A stretch of DNA of 64,000 bases from CBDAPE01 sp965198325 (lineage in GTDB: Bacteria; Pseudomonadota; Alphaproteobacteria; UBA828; JAPUJA01): assembly GCA_965198325.1 (NCBI GenBank), contig CBDAPE010000012.1, positions 1-64,000 on the forward strand, given 5' to 3'. The translations under genes and the position numbers were made by a program. The notes under the pieces are model-generated. The model had not been told where the DNA came from, made no database searches, and saw nothing but the letters and a program-made list of their open reading frames with translations. Positions 1 to 8,459 of this stretch are shown in pieces; positions within the stretch are counted from its first letter, which is position 1; each line of letters begins with the position of its first letter.

Positions 1-1
1 G

Positions 2-847
2 TCGCGACCCGGCGAGTGGGATTTGTTCCAGCTCGATTTCCAGGACACGGGCATGGTTGCGCTCACCGGCATTCTTGACCCGCTCGATGACAATCGGGTC
101 CCGTGGGACCGGTTCTTCCCCGGTTTCCGCGAGCAGCCCCACGCCTACACTGACGGCGAGCTCTACGGCGTGCCCACCAAGTTCGGCTATTACGGTTTCG
201 CCTACAACAAGAACAAGGTCGATCCCGAGGACATGAAGTCGGGCAAGGCCATGTTCGACCCGAAGTACAAGAACCGCATCGCCGTCTACGACTACTACTT
301 CCCGGTGATCCAGCTCGTCGGCCTCACCCAGGGGATCATTCCCGCGGACATTACTCCCGAAAATCTCGAATCGACGATCCGCGAGCCGCTGCTGGCGCTC
401 AAGGCAAATACCCAGGTGGTCGGCGACATCCTGACAGTGCTGAACGCGCTTTACACCGAATCCATCGATATCCTCGTTGCCGGGTCTGAGTGGTCGGTAG
501 CCCTCGACATGGGCGAGATCGATTGGCTCGACTGGAATGTCTTCGGGGAGGGCGCGCTGATGTGGGCCACGGCGCTCTGCATCATGAAAGATTCCGCGAA
601 CAAGGATGCCTGCTGGGATTGCATCGACGCGACCATGACGCCCGAGGGCAACCACGAGCTCGCCGTCGCCGAATGTTACTGGGGCATGCCGATCGTGACC
701 GACGCGCCTCTCACGGCCGAAGAGAAGGCGATTCTGCGTTGGGACCAGCAGCCCGGTATTCTGGCAAATTCCTACGCGTCGACCATCGGCTCGCCGGACG
801 TGGATGCCACGATGCTCGATCTCTGGACCGAGTTCCTGGCGTCGTAA
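2..847 (+). CDS. ABC transporter substrate-binding protein, polyamine type (PotD/PotF-like), 5' end outside window
   Basis: Periplasmic binding protein that would deliver a polyamine-like cation to the permeases encoded just downstream. The frame is open from base 2, so the N-terminus and signal peptide lie outside the window; 281 residues are visible. The text looks like the C-terminal two thirds of a spermidine/putrescine-binding protein: a GVPTKFGYYGFAYNKNKV segment matching the 'G(V/I)P..wG..g..YN..kv' region, then an acidic/aromatic ligand-pocket section (EIDWLDWNVFGEGALMW) and a C-terminal helical part with three Cys. It is followed after 39 bases by two permeases and an ATPase in the same direction. 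The substrate is inferred from family only; other organic amines are possible. Confidence 0.85.
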   Translation, partial: SRPGEWDLFQLDFQDTGMVALTGILDPLDDNRVPWDRFFPGFREQPHAYTDGELYGVPTKFGYYGFAYNKNKVDPEDMKSGKAMFDPKYKNRIAVYDYYFPVIQLVGLTQGIIPADITPENLESTIREPLLALKANTQVVGDILTVLNALYTESIDILVAGSEWSVALDMGEIDWLDWNVFGEGALMWATALCIMKDSANKDACWDCIDATMTPEGNHELAVAECYWGMPIVTDAPLTAEEKAILRWDQQPGILANSYASTIGSPDVDATMLDLWTEFLAS

Positions 848-886
848 GCGCCGCCTGACCGCTCCGTTGTATGACGGCCGGGCATC

Positions 887-1762
887 ATGGCATTAGTCAC
901 CCGCCCATCGGGCCGGCGTTTGTTTTACCTGAACGTCTCCCGGTGGGCGGTCGCCCCTTCGTTGCTCTACGTCGCGGTGTTCTTCGCCGCGCCGATCGTA
1001 TTTATGATCATCGTGAGCTTCTGGCAGCGTGTCGCCGGCGAGCTGGACGCGGTCTGGTCGTTCGTCAACTACGCCAAGTTCTTCAAGAAGAGCTATCTGC
1101 TCGACGGCTGGTTCAACTCGATCGAGGTCGGGCTGATCACCACCGCAATCAGCATTCTGTTGGCCTACCCGATGGCCTATGTGCTGGCCTATCAGGTGCC
1201 CCGGCATTGGCAGAAATTCGCCCTCATTATGTGCATTCTGCCGTTCTGGACATCCTACCTCGTGCGCTCCTATGCCTGGTCGATCGTGCTCTCCGAGACC
1301 GGCATTCTCAACGGGATATTGCTCGGTGTCGGGATTATCGACGATCCGGTCCAGATCGGTTATACGCGCGGCGCGACCGTGCTGGGTTTCGTCCACTTCT
1401 TCATGATGCTGCTGACGCTCACGATCTACGCCAACCTCGTCCAGATCAACAAATCCTACCGCCTTGCGGGCGAGGATCTGGGCGCCAGCAAGCTTCAGGT
1501 CTTCCTTCGCATTACGCTTCCCCTCAGCGTACCGGGCATTGCCGTCGGCGCGTTCATCACCTTCGTCATTTCGATCGGCGATTTCATTACGCCGCAGATT
1601 TTGGGCGGCGGCAACGAGATGCTGCTCTCCCAGGCGATTATTCTCCAGGTCCAGCGCGCGAACGATTTCCCCATGGCCTCGGCGATGAGCGTCCTGCTCA
1701 TGGTCAGCGTGACCATCGCCTATTTCCTGCTCGCGCGCTGGCTCAAGATGGACAGGGTATAA
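887..1762 (+). CDS. ABC transporter permease, PotB/PotH type
   Basis: Inner-membrane permease of 291 residues, the first of the two membrane subunits of the polyamine-type importer. It opens with a basic cytoplasmic stretch, then a membrane segment (about residues 22-45) and alternating hydrophobic stretches consistent with six membrane spans. The EAA loop that docks the ATPase is visible as AGEDLGASKLQVFLRITLP near residues 200-218. The ATG is preceded by only a weak ribosome site, but the homologous part begins close to it. It is 4 bases from the next permease, so translation is probably coupled. Confidence 0.88.
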   Translation: MALVTRPSGRRLFYLNVSRWAVAPSLLYVAVFFAAPIVFMIIVSFWQRVAGELDAVWSFVNYAKFFKKSYLLDGWFNSIEVGLITTAISILLAYPMAYVLAYQVPRHWQKFALIMCILPFWTSYLVRSYAWSIVLSETGILNGILLGVGIIDDPVQIGYTRGATVLGFVHFFMMLLTLTIYANLVQINKSYRLAGEDLGASKLQVFLRITLPLSVPGIAVGAFITFVISIGDFITPQILGGGNEMLLSQAIILQVQRANDFPMASAMSVLLMVSVTIAYFLLARWLKMDRV

Positions 1763-1765
1763 GCC

Positions 1766-2554
1766 ATGATCAATTGGCGCACTCTTCCGGGCTGGGCCTA
1801 CCTCGTCATCGGGTTCGGGTTCATCTTCCTGCCCGTCGTGATCCTGGTGCTGTTCTCCTTCACGTCGAAGGAAATTCCCTTGCCGCCCTTCGAGGGGCCG
1901 AGCCTGCGCTGGTATGTCGAGGTCTTCCAAAACGAGCGCCTCGTCAACGCCCTGATCAATTCCGTGATCGTCGGCGTCGCGTCCTCGCTTGTAGCGACCA
2001 CCTTGGGCTTTTTGGCGGCCTATTCCATCGCCCGAAACACCAGCCGGCTCGATGGTCTGATGCGCTATGCCATGATGGCGCCGATCACCGTCTCCTACCT
2101 CATCATCGGCATGGGCCTGCTCATCAGCCTGCATGTCATCGGTGTGCACAAATCGCTTTGGACCGTCGGGGCCGGTCACGTAATCATCAACCTGCCGCTC
2201 TGCTTTGGCATCGTTTTTGCGGCCCTGGGCGAGCATCAACGCAACATCGAGAGGGCCGCTCACGACCTGGGCGCGAACGATCTGCAGACCTTGTGGTTGG
2301 TCACTGTGCCCATGCTGCGGCCCTCCCTGTTTGCGGCGTTCTGTATCTCCTTTACCCTTTCGTGGGATGAGTTCATTATCGCCTTTCTGCTCAGCCGCTT
2401 CGAAGTCACCATGCCGATCATGCTCTTCGAATTGCTGCGTTCGGGTCAGAATCCCATGCTCAACGCGGCGGGCAGCGTCGTGTTCGGCATCTCGATGACC
2501 ATTGTGCTGCTGACGATTATTCTGAGTCTGCGATTGAGGCGAAAAAATGCCTGA
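1766..2554 (+). CDS. ABC transporter permease, PotC/PotI type
   Basis: Second membrane subunit, 262 residues, length typical of PotC. An N-terminal membrane segment (about 10-32) is followed by five more hydrophobic stretches. The EAA coupling motif reads AAHDLGANDLQTLWLVTVP around residues 167-185, followed by a TLSWDEFIIAFLLS segment characteristic of PotC/PotI permeases. Its 3' end overlaps the ATPase gene by 8 bases, a translational-coupling arrangement that keeps permease and ATPase stoichiometric. Confidence 0.9.
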   Translation: MINWRTLPGWAYLVIGFGFIFLPVVILVLFSFTSKEIPLPPFEGPSLRWYVEVFQNERLVNALINSVIVGVASSLVATTLGFLAAYSIARNTSRLDGLMRYAMMAPITVSYLIIGMGLLISLHVIGVHKSLWTVGAGHVIINLPLCFGIVFAALGEHQRNIERAAHDLGANDLQTLWLVTVPMLRPSLFAAFCISFTLSWDEFIIAFLLSRFEVTMPIMLFELLRSGQNPMLNAAGSVVFGISMTIVLLTIILSLRLRRKNA

Positions 2555-3617
2555 GCCCCTCGTTAAGTTCGTTGGAATCCGCAAGGAATACGACCAGACG
2601 GTTGCGGTCGCGGGTGTCGACCTCGATATCGATCAGGGCGAATTTGTCGTCCTGCTCGGCCCCTCGGGCAGTGGCAAGACGACGATCCTTTCCATGCTGG
2701 GCGGCTTTGTCGTGCCGACCGCGGGCCGGGTGCTGATCGAGGGCGAGGATGTGACCCGCCTGCCGCCGGCCAGGCGCCCGACCGCGACGGTGTTCCAGGA
2801 CTATGCGCTCTTTCCGCACATGACCGTCGCCAACAACATCGGCTTCGGGCTCACCATGCACAAGGTGAGGGGTGCCGAGCGTGCGCGGCGGATCGAGGAG
2901 ACGCTCGATCTCGTCGGGCTCGAGGGCTTCGGCAAGCGCCAGATCCACCAGATGTCGGGCGGCCAGCGCCAGCGTATTGCGCTTGCCCGCGCGATCGCTG
3001 TCCAGCCCACCGTGCTGCTGCTCGACGAGCCGCTGGGCGCGCTCGATCTCAAGTTGCGCCGCCAGATGCAGTACGAACTCGTGCGCATCCAGAAGGAAAT
3101 CGGCACGACCTTCATCCACGTCACCCACGACCAGGAAGAGGCGATGAGTATCGGCGACAAGATCGTCGTGCTCAACAACGGCTTGATCGAGGACATGGGT
3201 CCGCCGCGCAATGTTTATCTCAATCCTAAGAGCCTGTTCACGGCCAACTTCATGGGCGAGAGCAATCTCTTTGAGGCGGAGCCCAAGGGTACGAGCGACG
3301 GCAAGGCGGTCATCGGCACGCCGTTTGGCGACTGGTATCTCGATGTCGAGGGCGAGACCGACGGCAAGCTTTCGGTCGTGCTCCGGCCCGAACAGCTCGA
3401 CGTCCGTCCGCCGCAGGGCGCGACCTCGCTATCCCTGGGCCGGGCCAAGGTCACCAAGGTGCTCTTCCAGGGCAGCTACCTGCGGGTCGAGGCGATGTCC
3501 GAAACGGCGGGGCTCGATACCTTCCTGCTCACCCTGCCGGCGGACGACCGGGTCAACGAGGGCGAGACCATCGACGTCTATGCCGACGCGGCCGACGTTG
3601 TCGTGGTCACGCACTAG
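2547..3617 (+). CDS. ABC transporter ATP-binding protein, PotA type
   Basis: Cytoplasmic ATPase of the importer, 356 residues. Walker A GPSGSGKTT lies at residues 38-46, Q-loop Q84, signature MSGGQ at 136-140, Walker B LLLDEP at about 157-162 and switch histidine H194 (THDQEEA). The C-terminal third (from about 240) is a TOBE-type regulatory domain, as in the PotA/CysA/MalK group. It is the last gene of the operon; its TAG stop shares the palindrome CTAG (3614-3617) with the convergent DinB-like gene. Assignment to polyamine uptake rests on the whole operon rather than on the ATPase alone. Confidence 0.92.
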   Translation: MPEPLVKFVGIRKEYDQTVAVAGVDLDIDQGEFVVLLGPSGSGKTTILSMLGGFVVPTAGRVLIEGEDVTRLPPARRPTATVFQDYALFPHMTVANNIGFGLTMHKVRGAERARRIEETLDLVGLEGFGKRQIHQMSGGQRQRIALARAIAVQPTVLLLDEPLGALDLKLRRQMQYELVRIQKEIGTTFIHVTHDQEEAMSIGDKIVVLNNGLIEDMGPPRNVYLNPKSLFTANFMGESNLFEAEPKGTSDGKAVIGTPFGDWYLDVEGETDGKLSVVLRPEQLDVRPPQGATSLSLGRAKVTKVLFQGSYLRVEAMSETAGLDTFLLTLPADDRVNEGETIDVYADAADVVVVTH

Positions 3618-4129
3618 GCTTCCGCGCTCTCCCGGACGAAATAGATAAAATCGAGCGGCGGCGGCGCGACTGTCGTCTGGCTGAACATGTCGTGGGTCTG
3701 GCCCCGATGGTGGGTCTGGTGATTGAACAAATTGACCAGCAGCAGCCACAACGGGTCGGCATGATCCGTGAAATCGTCGATCGTCGTATAGCGAACGATC
3801 CGCGCCATGCCCGTCTCGTCGAGTCCGTCCACCAGCGCGATGAGCTTGCCGTCGTCGATCCCCTGGGCGGTGCGCAAGGTCGCCAGGTCTGCGTAAAGCT
3901 CCTGATCGAGCGCGGTGATGTCCGATTTGCCGCCGGTGAACCGGGCAAACCAAATCCGGTCGTTGACCAGGATGTGATTGAGGGTTCCGTGGATCGAGCC
4001 AAAAAAGGCGGGCCGGGCCGCCTTGTAGGCGTCCGTCGTCAGGTCAGTGCAAGCGGCATGGAGCCGTGCATTCGCCCAACGGTTGTAACGGGCGAGGGTT
4101 CGCAAATTCTCGGTCATTGTGTCGGCCAT
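3614..4129 (-). CDS. DinB/YfiT-family four-helix protein
   Basis: A 171-residue protein of the DinB fold, a group of metal-binding four-helix bundles that includes thiol-dependent transferases; the specific reaction is unknown. The three metal-binding histidines expected for the family are visible, one in GTLNHIL and two in FNHQTHHRGQ. The start at 4129 was chosen because a GGAGG site sits 5 bases upstream and the family pattern (LARYNRWAN) begins soon after; the longer open frame upstream lacks family sequence. It is convergent with the importer ATPase and shares its stop region, so no independent terminator fits between them. Confidence 0.85.
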   Translation of the reverse strand: MADTMTENLRTLARYNRWANARLHAACTDLTTDAYKAARPAFFGSIHGTLNHILVNDRIWFARFTGGKSDITALDQELYADLATLRTAQGIDDGKLIALVDGLDETGMARIVRYTTIDDFTDHADPLWLLLVNLFNHQTHHRGQTHDMFSQTTVAPPPLDFIYFVRESAEA

Positions 4130-4255
4130 GGCGGTCCTCCCATGGGGGTTGCTCGATCGTAGCCGCGTCGTGTCGGGCGGGGGTAGATTTTCTGGTTGCC
4201 AACGACGCGCGGCACTGCTGAAGTCGGGCATCTTTTCGGCTGCCAGGGCGCGCCC

Positions 4256-5213
4256 ATGACGTCAACCGGTTCGACAAGATCCAGAGGGTTGATGGAGCGG
4301 CTCGAAGCCGGCCCGGTGATCTGCGCCGAGGGCTACCTCTTCGAGTTCGAGCGCCGGGGCTACTTGCAGGCCGGGTCCTTCGTGCCCGAGGTCGTGCTCG
4401 AGCATCCGGAGATCGTTGCCCAGTCTCACCGCGATTTCGTCCACGCGGGCTCCGACGTCGTCGAGGCGTTCACCTATTACGGCCACCGCGAGAAGCTCCG
4501 GCTGATCGGCAAGGAAGACCTGCTCGAGTCGCTCAACCGCAAGGCGCTCGAGATCGCCAAGACGGTCGCCGGGGAGGCCGCGGGCGAGCCCCCGCTGGTT
4601 GCGGGCAACATCTGTAACAGCAATCTCTTTGAACCGGGCGACGAGGCGGCGGCGGCCCGGGTGCGGGCGATGTTCGACGAGCAGTGCGCCTGGGCGGCCG
4701 AGGCGGGCGTCGACTTCATCGTTGCGGAGACCATCAATTTTCTGGGCGAGATGCAAATCGCCCACGACGCGATCCGCGCGACGGGCTTGCCCGCCGTGCT
4801 CACCTTCGCGGTCCCGACGGAGGGTCGCCTGCTCGACGGGCCGAGCCCGGCGGACGCGTGCCGGGCGCTGGCCGACGCGGGCGCCGAAATCGTCGGACTC
4901 AACTGCTATCGCGGCCCGGCGACGACCCTGCCCCTTCTGCGCGGAATTCGGGCGGCCGTTCCCCGACGCACTCGACCCGTTGTCCTGCAACCGTTATGAA
5001 ATCGCCGCGTTCGGTCGCGACGCCTATGCCGCGGGTGTGCGCTATCTTGGCGTCTGCTGCGGTGCCGCGCCGGTTCATATCCGGGTGCTCGCCGAGGCGC
5101 TGGGCCGTACGCCGCCGGCGTCGAAATATTCGCCCGATATGTCGAAGCACGTCTTTTTCGGCACCGACCAGACGCTCAACAAGAGCCTCACCGCCGGTCG
5201 CGACCGGATGTAA
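4256..5213 (+). pseudogene. Homocysteine S-methyltransferase-family gene, interrupted by deletion and frameshift
   Basis: Zn-dependent methyltransferase of the betaine/S-methylmethionine-homocysteine methyltransferase family. The first frame runs from ATG 4256 (or ATG 4292, which has AGAGGG upstream and matches the family start MERLEAGPV) to a TGA ending at 4999. The family text is correct until LRGIRAAV near 4957. The second frame then resumes with FPDALDPLSCNRYEIAAF from 4959 and ends at 5213 with the normal C-terminus. The zinc ligands are split between frames: C in GLNCYRGP and the CC pair in GVCCGAAP. About 25 residues usually found between these blocks are missing, so this looks like an out-of-frame internal deletion, or an assembly collapse of the same size. 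Confidence 0.8.
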
Positions 5214-5217
5214 CCGC

Positions 5218-6015
5218 TTAGTCGCGGAGCAGGTCCGCGAAGATCTCAGAGATTTCGCTCTGCACCCGGCGGCGCGACATGCCCGGGCGGATGCGGGCGT
5301 CGTAGAGTGCGGCGACCAGCAGCCGGTCGTTGACCGAGAGGTCGGCAAGGTAATGCTCGTCGGCGTGGAAGATCGAGGGCGGCAGGTTGTTCGAATACCC
5401 CGGAAGGCCGAGGCTCTGGGTCATCTCCTCGATCAGGCAGGCGATCTGTCGGCGCTCGCCGATGTCCCGGCGGATCCAGATTTCGGCGCCGGTCACCAAG
5501 CCGGCGTCGGCGGGACTGATGCCGTGCGCGCAGCCCTGTCGGGCCAGCTGGCGTTCAATCGAGCCGGCCCGCTCGGGATCGTCCACCAACGAGCCTGCGT
5601 CCGGGATCTCCTCGACAAGCCGGACCAGGAGGTTCTCCCGGCCGTCGCCGGTCTCCAGCAGGGTGAGATCGAGCCCAGTAAGCGTCGCAAGGAGGTCCGC
5701 GTGGCGCCGGGCAATAACGTGGAAGTCCACCAGTTCGTCCGCGAGCAGGATCCGAACGCGGCCCTTCCATTTGCGCACCCGCTCGAGCGGCTGGTCCGGC
5801 GATGCCTCGGGATGAAAGGCGAGCTGGTCGAATTTTTCGACGAGGGCGGCCTGGGCCAGCCGGGTCGCCTCGTCGACCGGCGCCTCGGGTCCCCGCATGG
5901 CCTGGACCACGAGACCCAGCACGATCGCGACGACAATGGCCACGAGGCCGAATTGCGCGGGCGAGAGCTTGCGGGGCTTCTTGCCCCGGCCGCCCAGCCC
6001 TCCGAACAGCTCCAT
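5218..6015 (-). CDS. DUF2927-family membrane-anchored protein (copy 1)
   Basis: A 265-residue protein matching the DUF2927 pattern: an N-terminal basic stretch, one membrane anchor (about 18-40), then an extracytoplasmic domain. It ends with the family hallmark, a conserved Cys followed by IEEMTQSLGLPG (about 195-210), a phenylalanine-rich link, and LYDARIRPGMSRRRV. Function is not established. It lies 65 bases downstream of a paralogue in the same direction, probably one transcript. Its 3' end is only 4 bases from the convergent broken methyltransferase gene. Confidence 0.75.
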   Translation of the reverse strand: MELFGGLGGRGKKPRKLSPAQFGLVAIVVAIVLGLVVQAMRGPEAPVDEATRLAQAALVEKFDQLAFHPEASPDQPLERVRKWKGRVRILLADELVDFHVIARRHADLLATLTGLDLTLLETGDGRENLLVRLVEEIPDAGSLVDDPERAGSIERQLARQGCAHGISPADAGLVTGAEIWIRRDIGERRQIACLIEEMTQSLGLPGYSNNLPPSIFHADEHYLADLSVNDRLLVAALYDARIRPGMSRRRVQSEISEIFADLLRD

Positions 6016-6080
6016 GGAGCGGGACTATAGCAAAGCCGGCGCGCTTGGCGACGGGCGCCGAACACGGATCGCCCGGACAC

Positions 6081-6905
6081 TCACCGGTCGGGCGCGGCGA
6101 GGCTGTCCGCAATGATCTCGCCGGCGAGGCGGCTGGCCTCGGTCCGTGACTGGCCGGCTTGAAGGCGCGGATCGTAGAGCGTCTCGACCAGGAGTCGATC
6201 CGGGACCGTCAGGTCCTGGAGCCATTCCTCCTGGGGATCGAAGACGGACGGCCGGAGCAGCGCGGATGGCCCGGGCAGGCCGAGGCTCCGGGTCAGATGC
6301 TCGATCAGGCAGGCGCGGATCTGGCGCACGCTATAGCGGGTGCCGACCTCTCGGACGTCGACGATGATCCCCGCGGCAACAATCACTCCGCTCTCGTCGG
6401 TGAGCAAGATGACGCTGCAGACGTTGGTCTCGACGTCTGTGCGAAGCGCGGCGGGCGCCCTCCCGTAGCGCGCCGCCAGGGTGTCGAGCCGGTCTTCGCT
6501 GAGAACGTGGATGACAAGTGTCTCCTCGCCATCGGCGCGTTCGAGCAGGTCGACGTCGAGTGCGGTGAGCGCCGCCATCGTGGTCGCATGACGGGCGACG
6601 ACGGGGCGAAACGATTCGCCCGCCTCGCCGTCCAGAACGATTCGGATCGGCCCGGTCCATTTGTGCACCCGGTCGGGCGTGCCGACGACCCGATCTTCGC
6701 CGTGAAAGACGACCGCGTCGAACTTGTCGGTCAGCGCTTGAACGTAAAGTAGCCGGTTTTCGGATCGTTCGTGGGCAGTGTCGGTCCAGAACCGGGTGGC
6801 CAAGCTCGCGGTCCCGACGAGGATCGCACAGCCCAGCACGATCGTGGAGAGCGACCGGGGGCGGCCGCGCAATCGCCAGGCCGGCGGGCGTCGGAGGCGA
6901 GCCAT
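6081..6905 (-). CDS. DUF2927-family membrane-anchored protein (copy 2)
   Basis: A 274-residue paralogue of the downstream gene with the same plan: basic N-terminus, membrane anchor (about 20-40), a variable middle domain and the C-terminal motif C-LIEHLTRSLGLPG followed by LYDPRLQAGQS. The two copies align over the whole length, including a DKFD.(L/V).FH segment after the anchor. No Shine-Dalgarno sequence is visible before the ATG, but TATAAT lies on this strand at 6920-6915, which would place the RNA start within a few bases of the ATG; a leaderless message is possible. Function unknown. Confidence 0.75.
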   Translation of the reverse strand: MARLRRPPAWRLRGRPRSLSTIVLGCAILVGTASLATRFWTDTAHERSENRLLYVQALTDKFDAVVFHGEDRVVGTPDRVHKWTGPIRIVLDGEAGESFRPVVARHATTMAALTALDVDLLERADGEETLVIHVLSEDRLDTLAARYGRAPAALRTDVETNVCSVILLTDESGVIVAAGIIVDVREVGTRYSVRQIRACLIEHLTRSLGLPGPSALLRPSVFDPQEEWLQDLTVPDRLLVETLYDPRLQAGQSRTEASRLAGEIIADSLAAPDR

Positions 6906-7096
6906 GAGGGTGGGATTATATCATTCCCGGGTCGACGCCGGGCCGCAAACCGGATCCCGGTAGACCGCTCCGGAACCGTCCCGGCCGCCGTCCGGGCGAA
7001 GGATCCGCGCCGACGCAACCTCGCAATTTGACCTGCGCCCCCGCGGACAACAAAGTAGCGTAAAATCGGGGCGAGGATGAAACAGGCGAAGAGGCG

Positions 7097-7801
7097 ATGA
7101 ACCAAGTTCCAAGGGCGGTCGTGCTGCTGAGCGGCGGCCTCGATTCGGCAACCGCGCTGGCGATGGCCAGGACCGAGGGGCTTGCCTGCTACGCACTCAG
7201 TTTTTCCTACGGCCAGCGCCACGCGGCCGAGCTCGCCGCTGCCCGCAAGATCGCCGGAACCCTCAGCGCTGCGGATCATATGGTGCTGGAGCTGGGCCTC
7301 GATGCGATCGGCGGATCGGCGCTGACCGCCGATATTCCGGTGCCCAAGGATCGCGCTGTCGAGACCATGGCCGACGAGATCCCCGTGACCTACGTGCCCG
7401 CGCGCAACACGATCTTCCTGGCTTACGCGCTGGGCTGGGCCGAGGTCCTCGGCGCCGAGATCATCGTTCTCGGGGTCAACGCGCTCGACTATTCGGGCTA
7501 TCCCGATTGCCGCCCGGCCTACATCGCGGCGTTCGAGGCGATGGCGCGGCTGGCGACCAAGGCCGGGGTCGAGGGCCGCTCGAACCTGCGGCTCCACACC
7601 CCGCTGATCGCCATGACAAAGGCCGAAATCATCCGCGAAGGCAGCGCGCTGGGTGTCGATTACGGGGTGACCGTGAGCTGCTACGATCCGGACGGCCAGG
7701 GCCGCGCCTGCGGCCGGTGCGATGCCTGCCGGCTGCGGCTCAAGGGTTTCGCCGAGGCCGGGATGGTCGATCCCGCGCCCTATGCCGGAGCTGCAGCCTG
7801 A
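7097..7801 (+). CDS. queC: 7-cyano-7-deazaguanine synthase QueC
   Basis: Converts 7-carboxy-7-deazaguanine to preQ0 with ATP and ammonia in queuosine synthesis. At 234 residues it has the normal length. The PP-loop SGGLDS is at residues 12-17, the DYSGYPDCRP signature near 131-140, and the C-terminal zinc site is complete: C195, C205, C208 and C211. The stop overlaps the ATG of queE by one base (TGATG), so the two steps of the pathway are coupled. No queD was found in the window. Confidence 0.96.
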   Translation: MNQVPRAVVLLSGGLDSATALAMARTEGLACYALSFSYGQRHAAELAAARKIAGTLSAADHMVLELGLDAIGGSALTADIPVPKDRAVETMADEIPVTYVPARNTIFLAYALGWAEVLGAEIIVLGVNALDYSGYPDCRPAYIAAFEAMARLATKAGVEGRSNLRLHTPLIAMTKAEIIREGSALGVDYGVTVSCYDPDGQGRACGRCDACRLRLKGFAEAGMVDPAPYAGAAA

Positions 7802-8442
7802 TGACCTACGCCGTCAAGGAAATCTACTTCACGCTCCAGGGCGAGGGAGCCAATACGGGGCGCGTCGCCGTATTCTGCCGGTTTGCCGGCTGCAATTTGT
7901 GGACCGGGCGCGAGGCCGACCGGGCCGGGGCGATCTGCAACTTTTGCGACACCGAATTCGTCGGCACGGACGGTCCGGGCGGCGGCCAGTTCGAAACGCC
8001 CAACGCGCTGGCTGGAGCGATCGCCGCGTGCTGGGGCGACGGCGCGGGCGACGAGCCCGGGCGCTTCGTGGTCTGCACCGGCGGCGAGCCGCTGTTGCAG
8101 CTCGATGCGCCCCTCGTTGGGGCGCTGCACGAGCGGGCGTTCGCGGTCGCGATCGAATCGAACGGCACGCTCGCCGCGCCTCCCGGGCTCGACTGGATCT
8201 GCGTCAGCCCCAAGGCCGATCAGCCGCTTGCGTTGACCTCCGGCAACGAACTCAAGCTCGTGTTTCCCCAGGACGGTGTCGACCCGGCCCGCTTCGATCG
8301 GCTCGCCTTCGAGCATTTCTTCTTGCAACCGATGGACGGGCCCGAGCGCGCGCGCAACACCGAGCTTGCGATTGGCTATTGCCGACGCCATCCCCGCTGG
8401 CGGCTTTCGCTCCAGACCCACAAGTTGCTCGGCATTCCCTGA
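7801..8442 (+). CDS. queE: 7-carboxy-7-deazaguanine synthase QueE (radical SAM, CX14CX2C type)
   Basis: Radical SAM enzyme that contracts 6-carboxytetrahydropterin to 7-carboxy-7-deazaguanine, the step before QueC. It has 213 residues. The N-terminus YFTLQGEGANTGR is typical, and the cluster ligands are C31, C46 and C49, the expanded CX14CX2C arrangement known from the Burkholderia-type QueE rather than CX3CX2C. The CTGGEPLLQ segment is the usual SAM-binding GGEP motif. The start is fixed by the overlap with queC and by family alignment. The next gene begins 17 bases downstream. Confidence 0.95.
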   Translation: MTYAVKEIYFTLQGEGANTGRVAVFCRFAGCNLWTGREADRAGAICNFCDTEFVGTDGPGGGQFETPNALAGAIAACWGDGAGDEPGRFVVCTGGEPLLQLDAPLVGALHERAFAVAIESNGTLAAPPGLDWICVSPKADQPLALTSGNELKLVFPQDGVDPARFDRLAFEHFFLQPMDGPERARNTELAIGYCRRHPRWRLSLQTHKLLGIP

Positions 8443-8459
8443 CGGCCCGGATCCCCGCC

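Noticed and set aside
893..2584. 563-residue leftward open frame over the ABC permeases
   Set aside because: Antisense shadow in G/C-rich DNA: charged, low-complexity text with no family features, opposite two clear permease genes.
6906..7096. preQ1 riboswitch upstream of queC
   Set aside because: No recognisable aptamer pattern (C-rich loop with an A-rich tail pairing to it) before the start codon.
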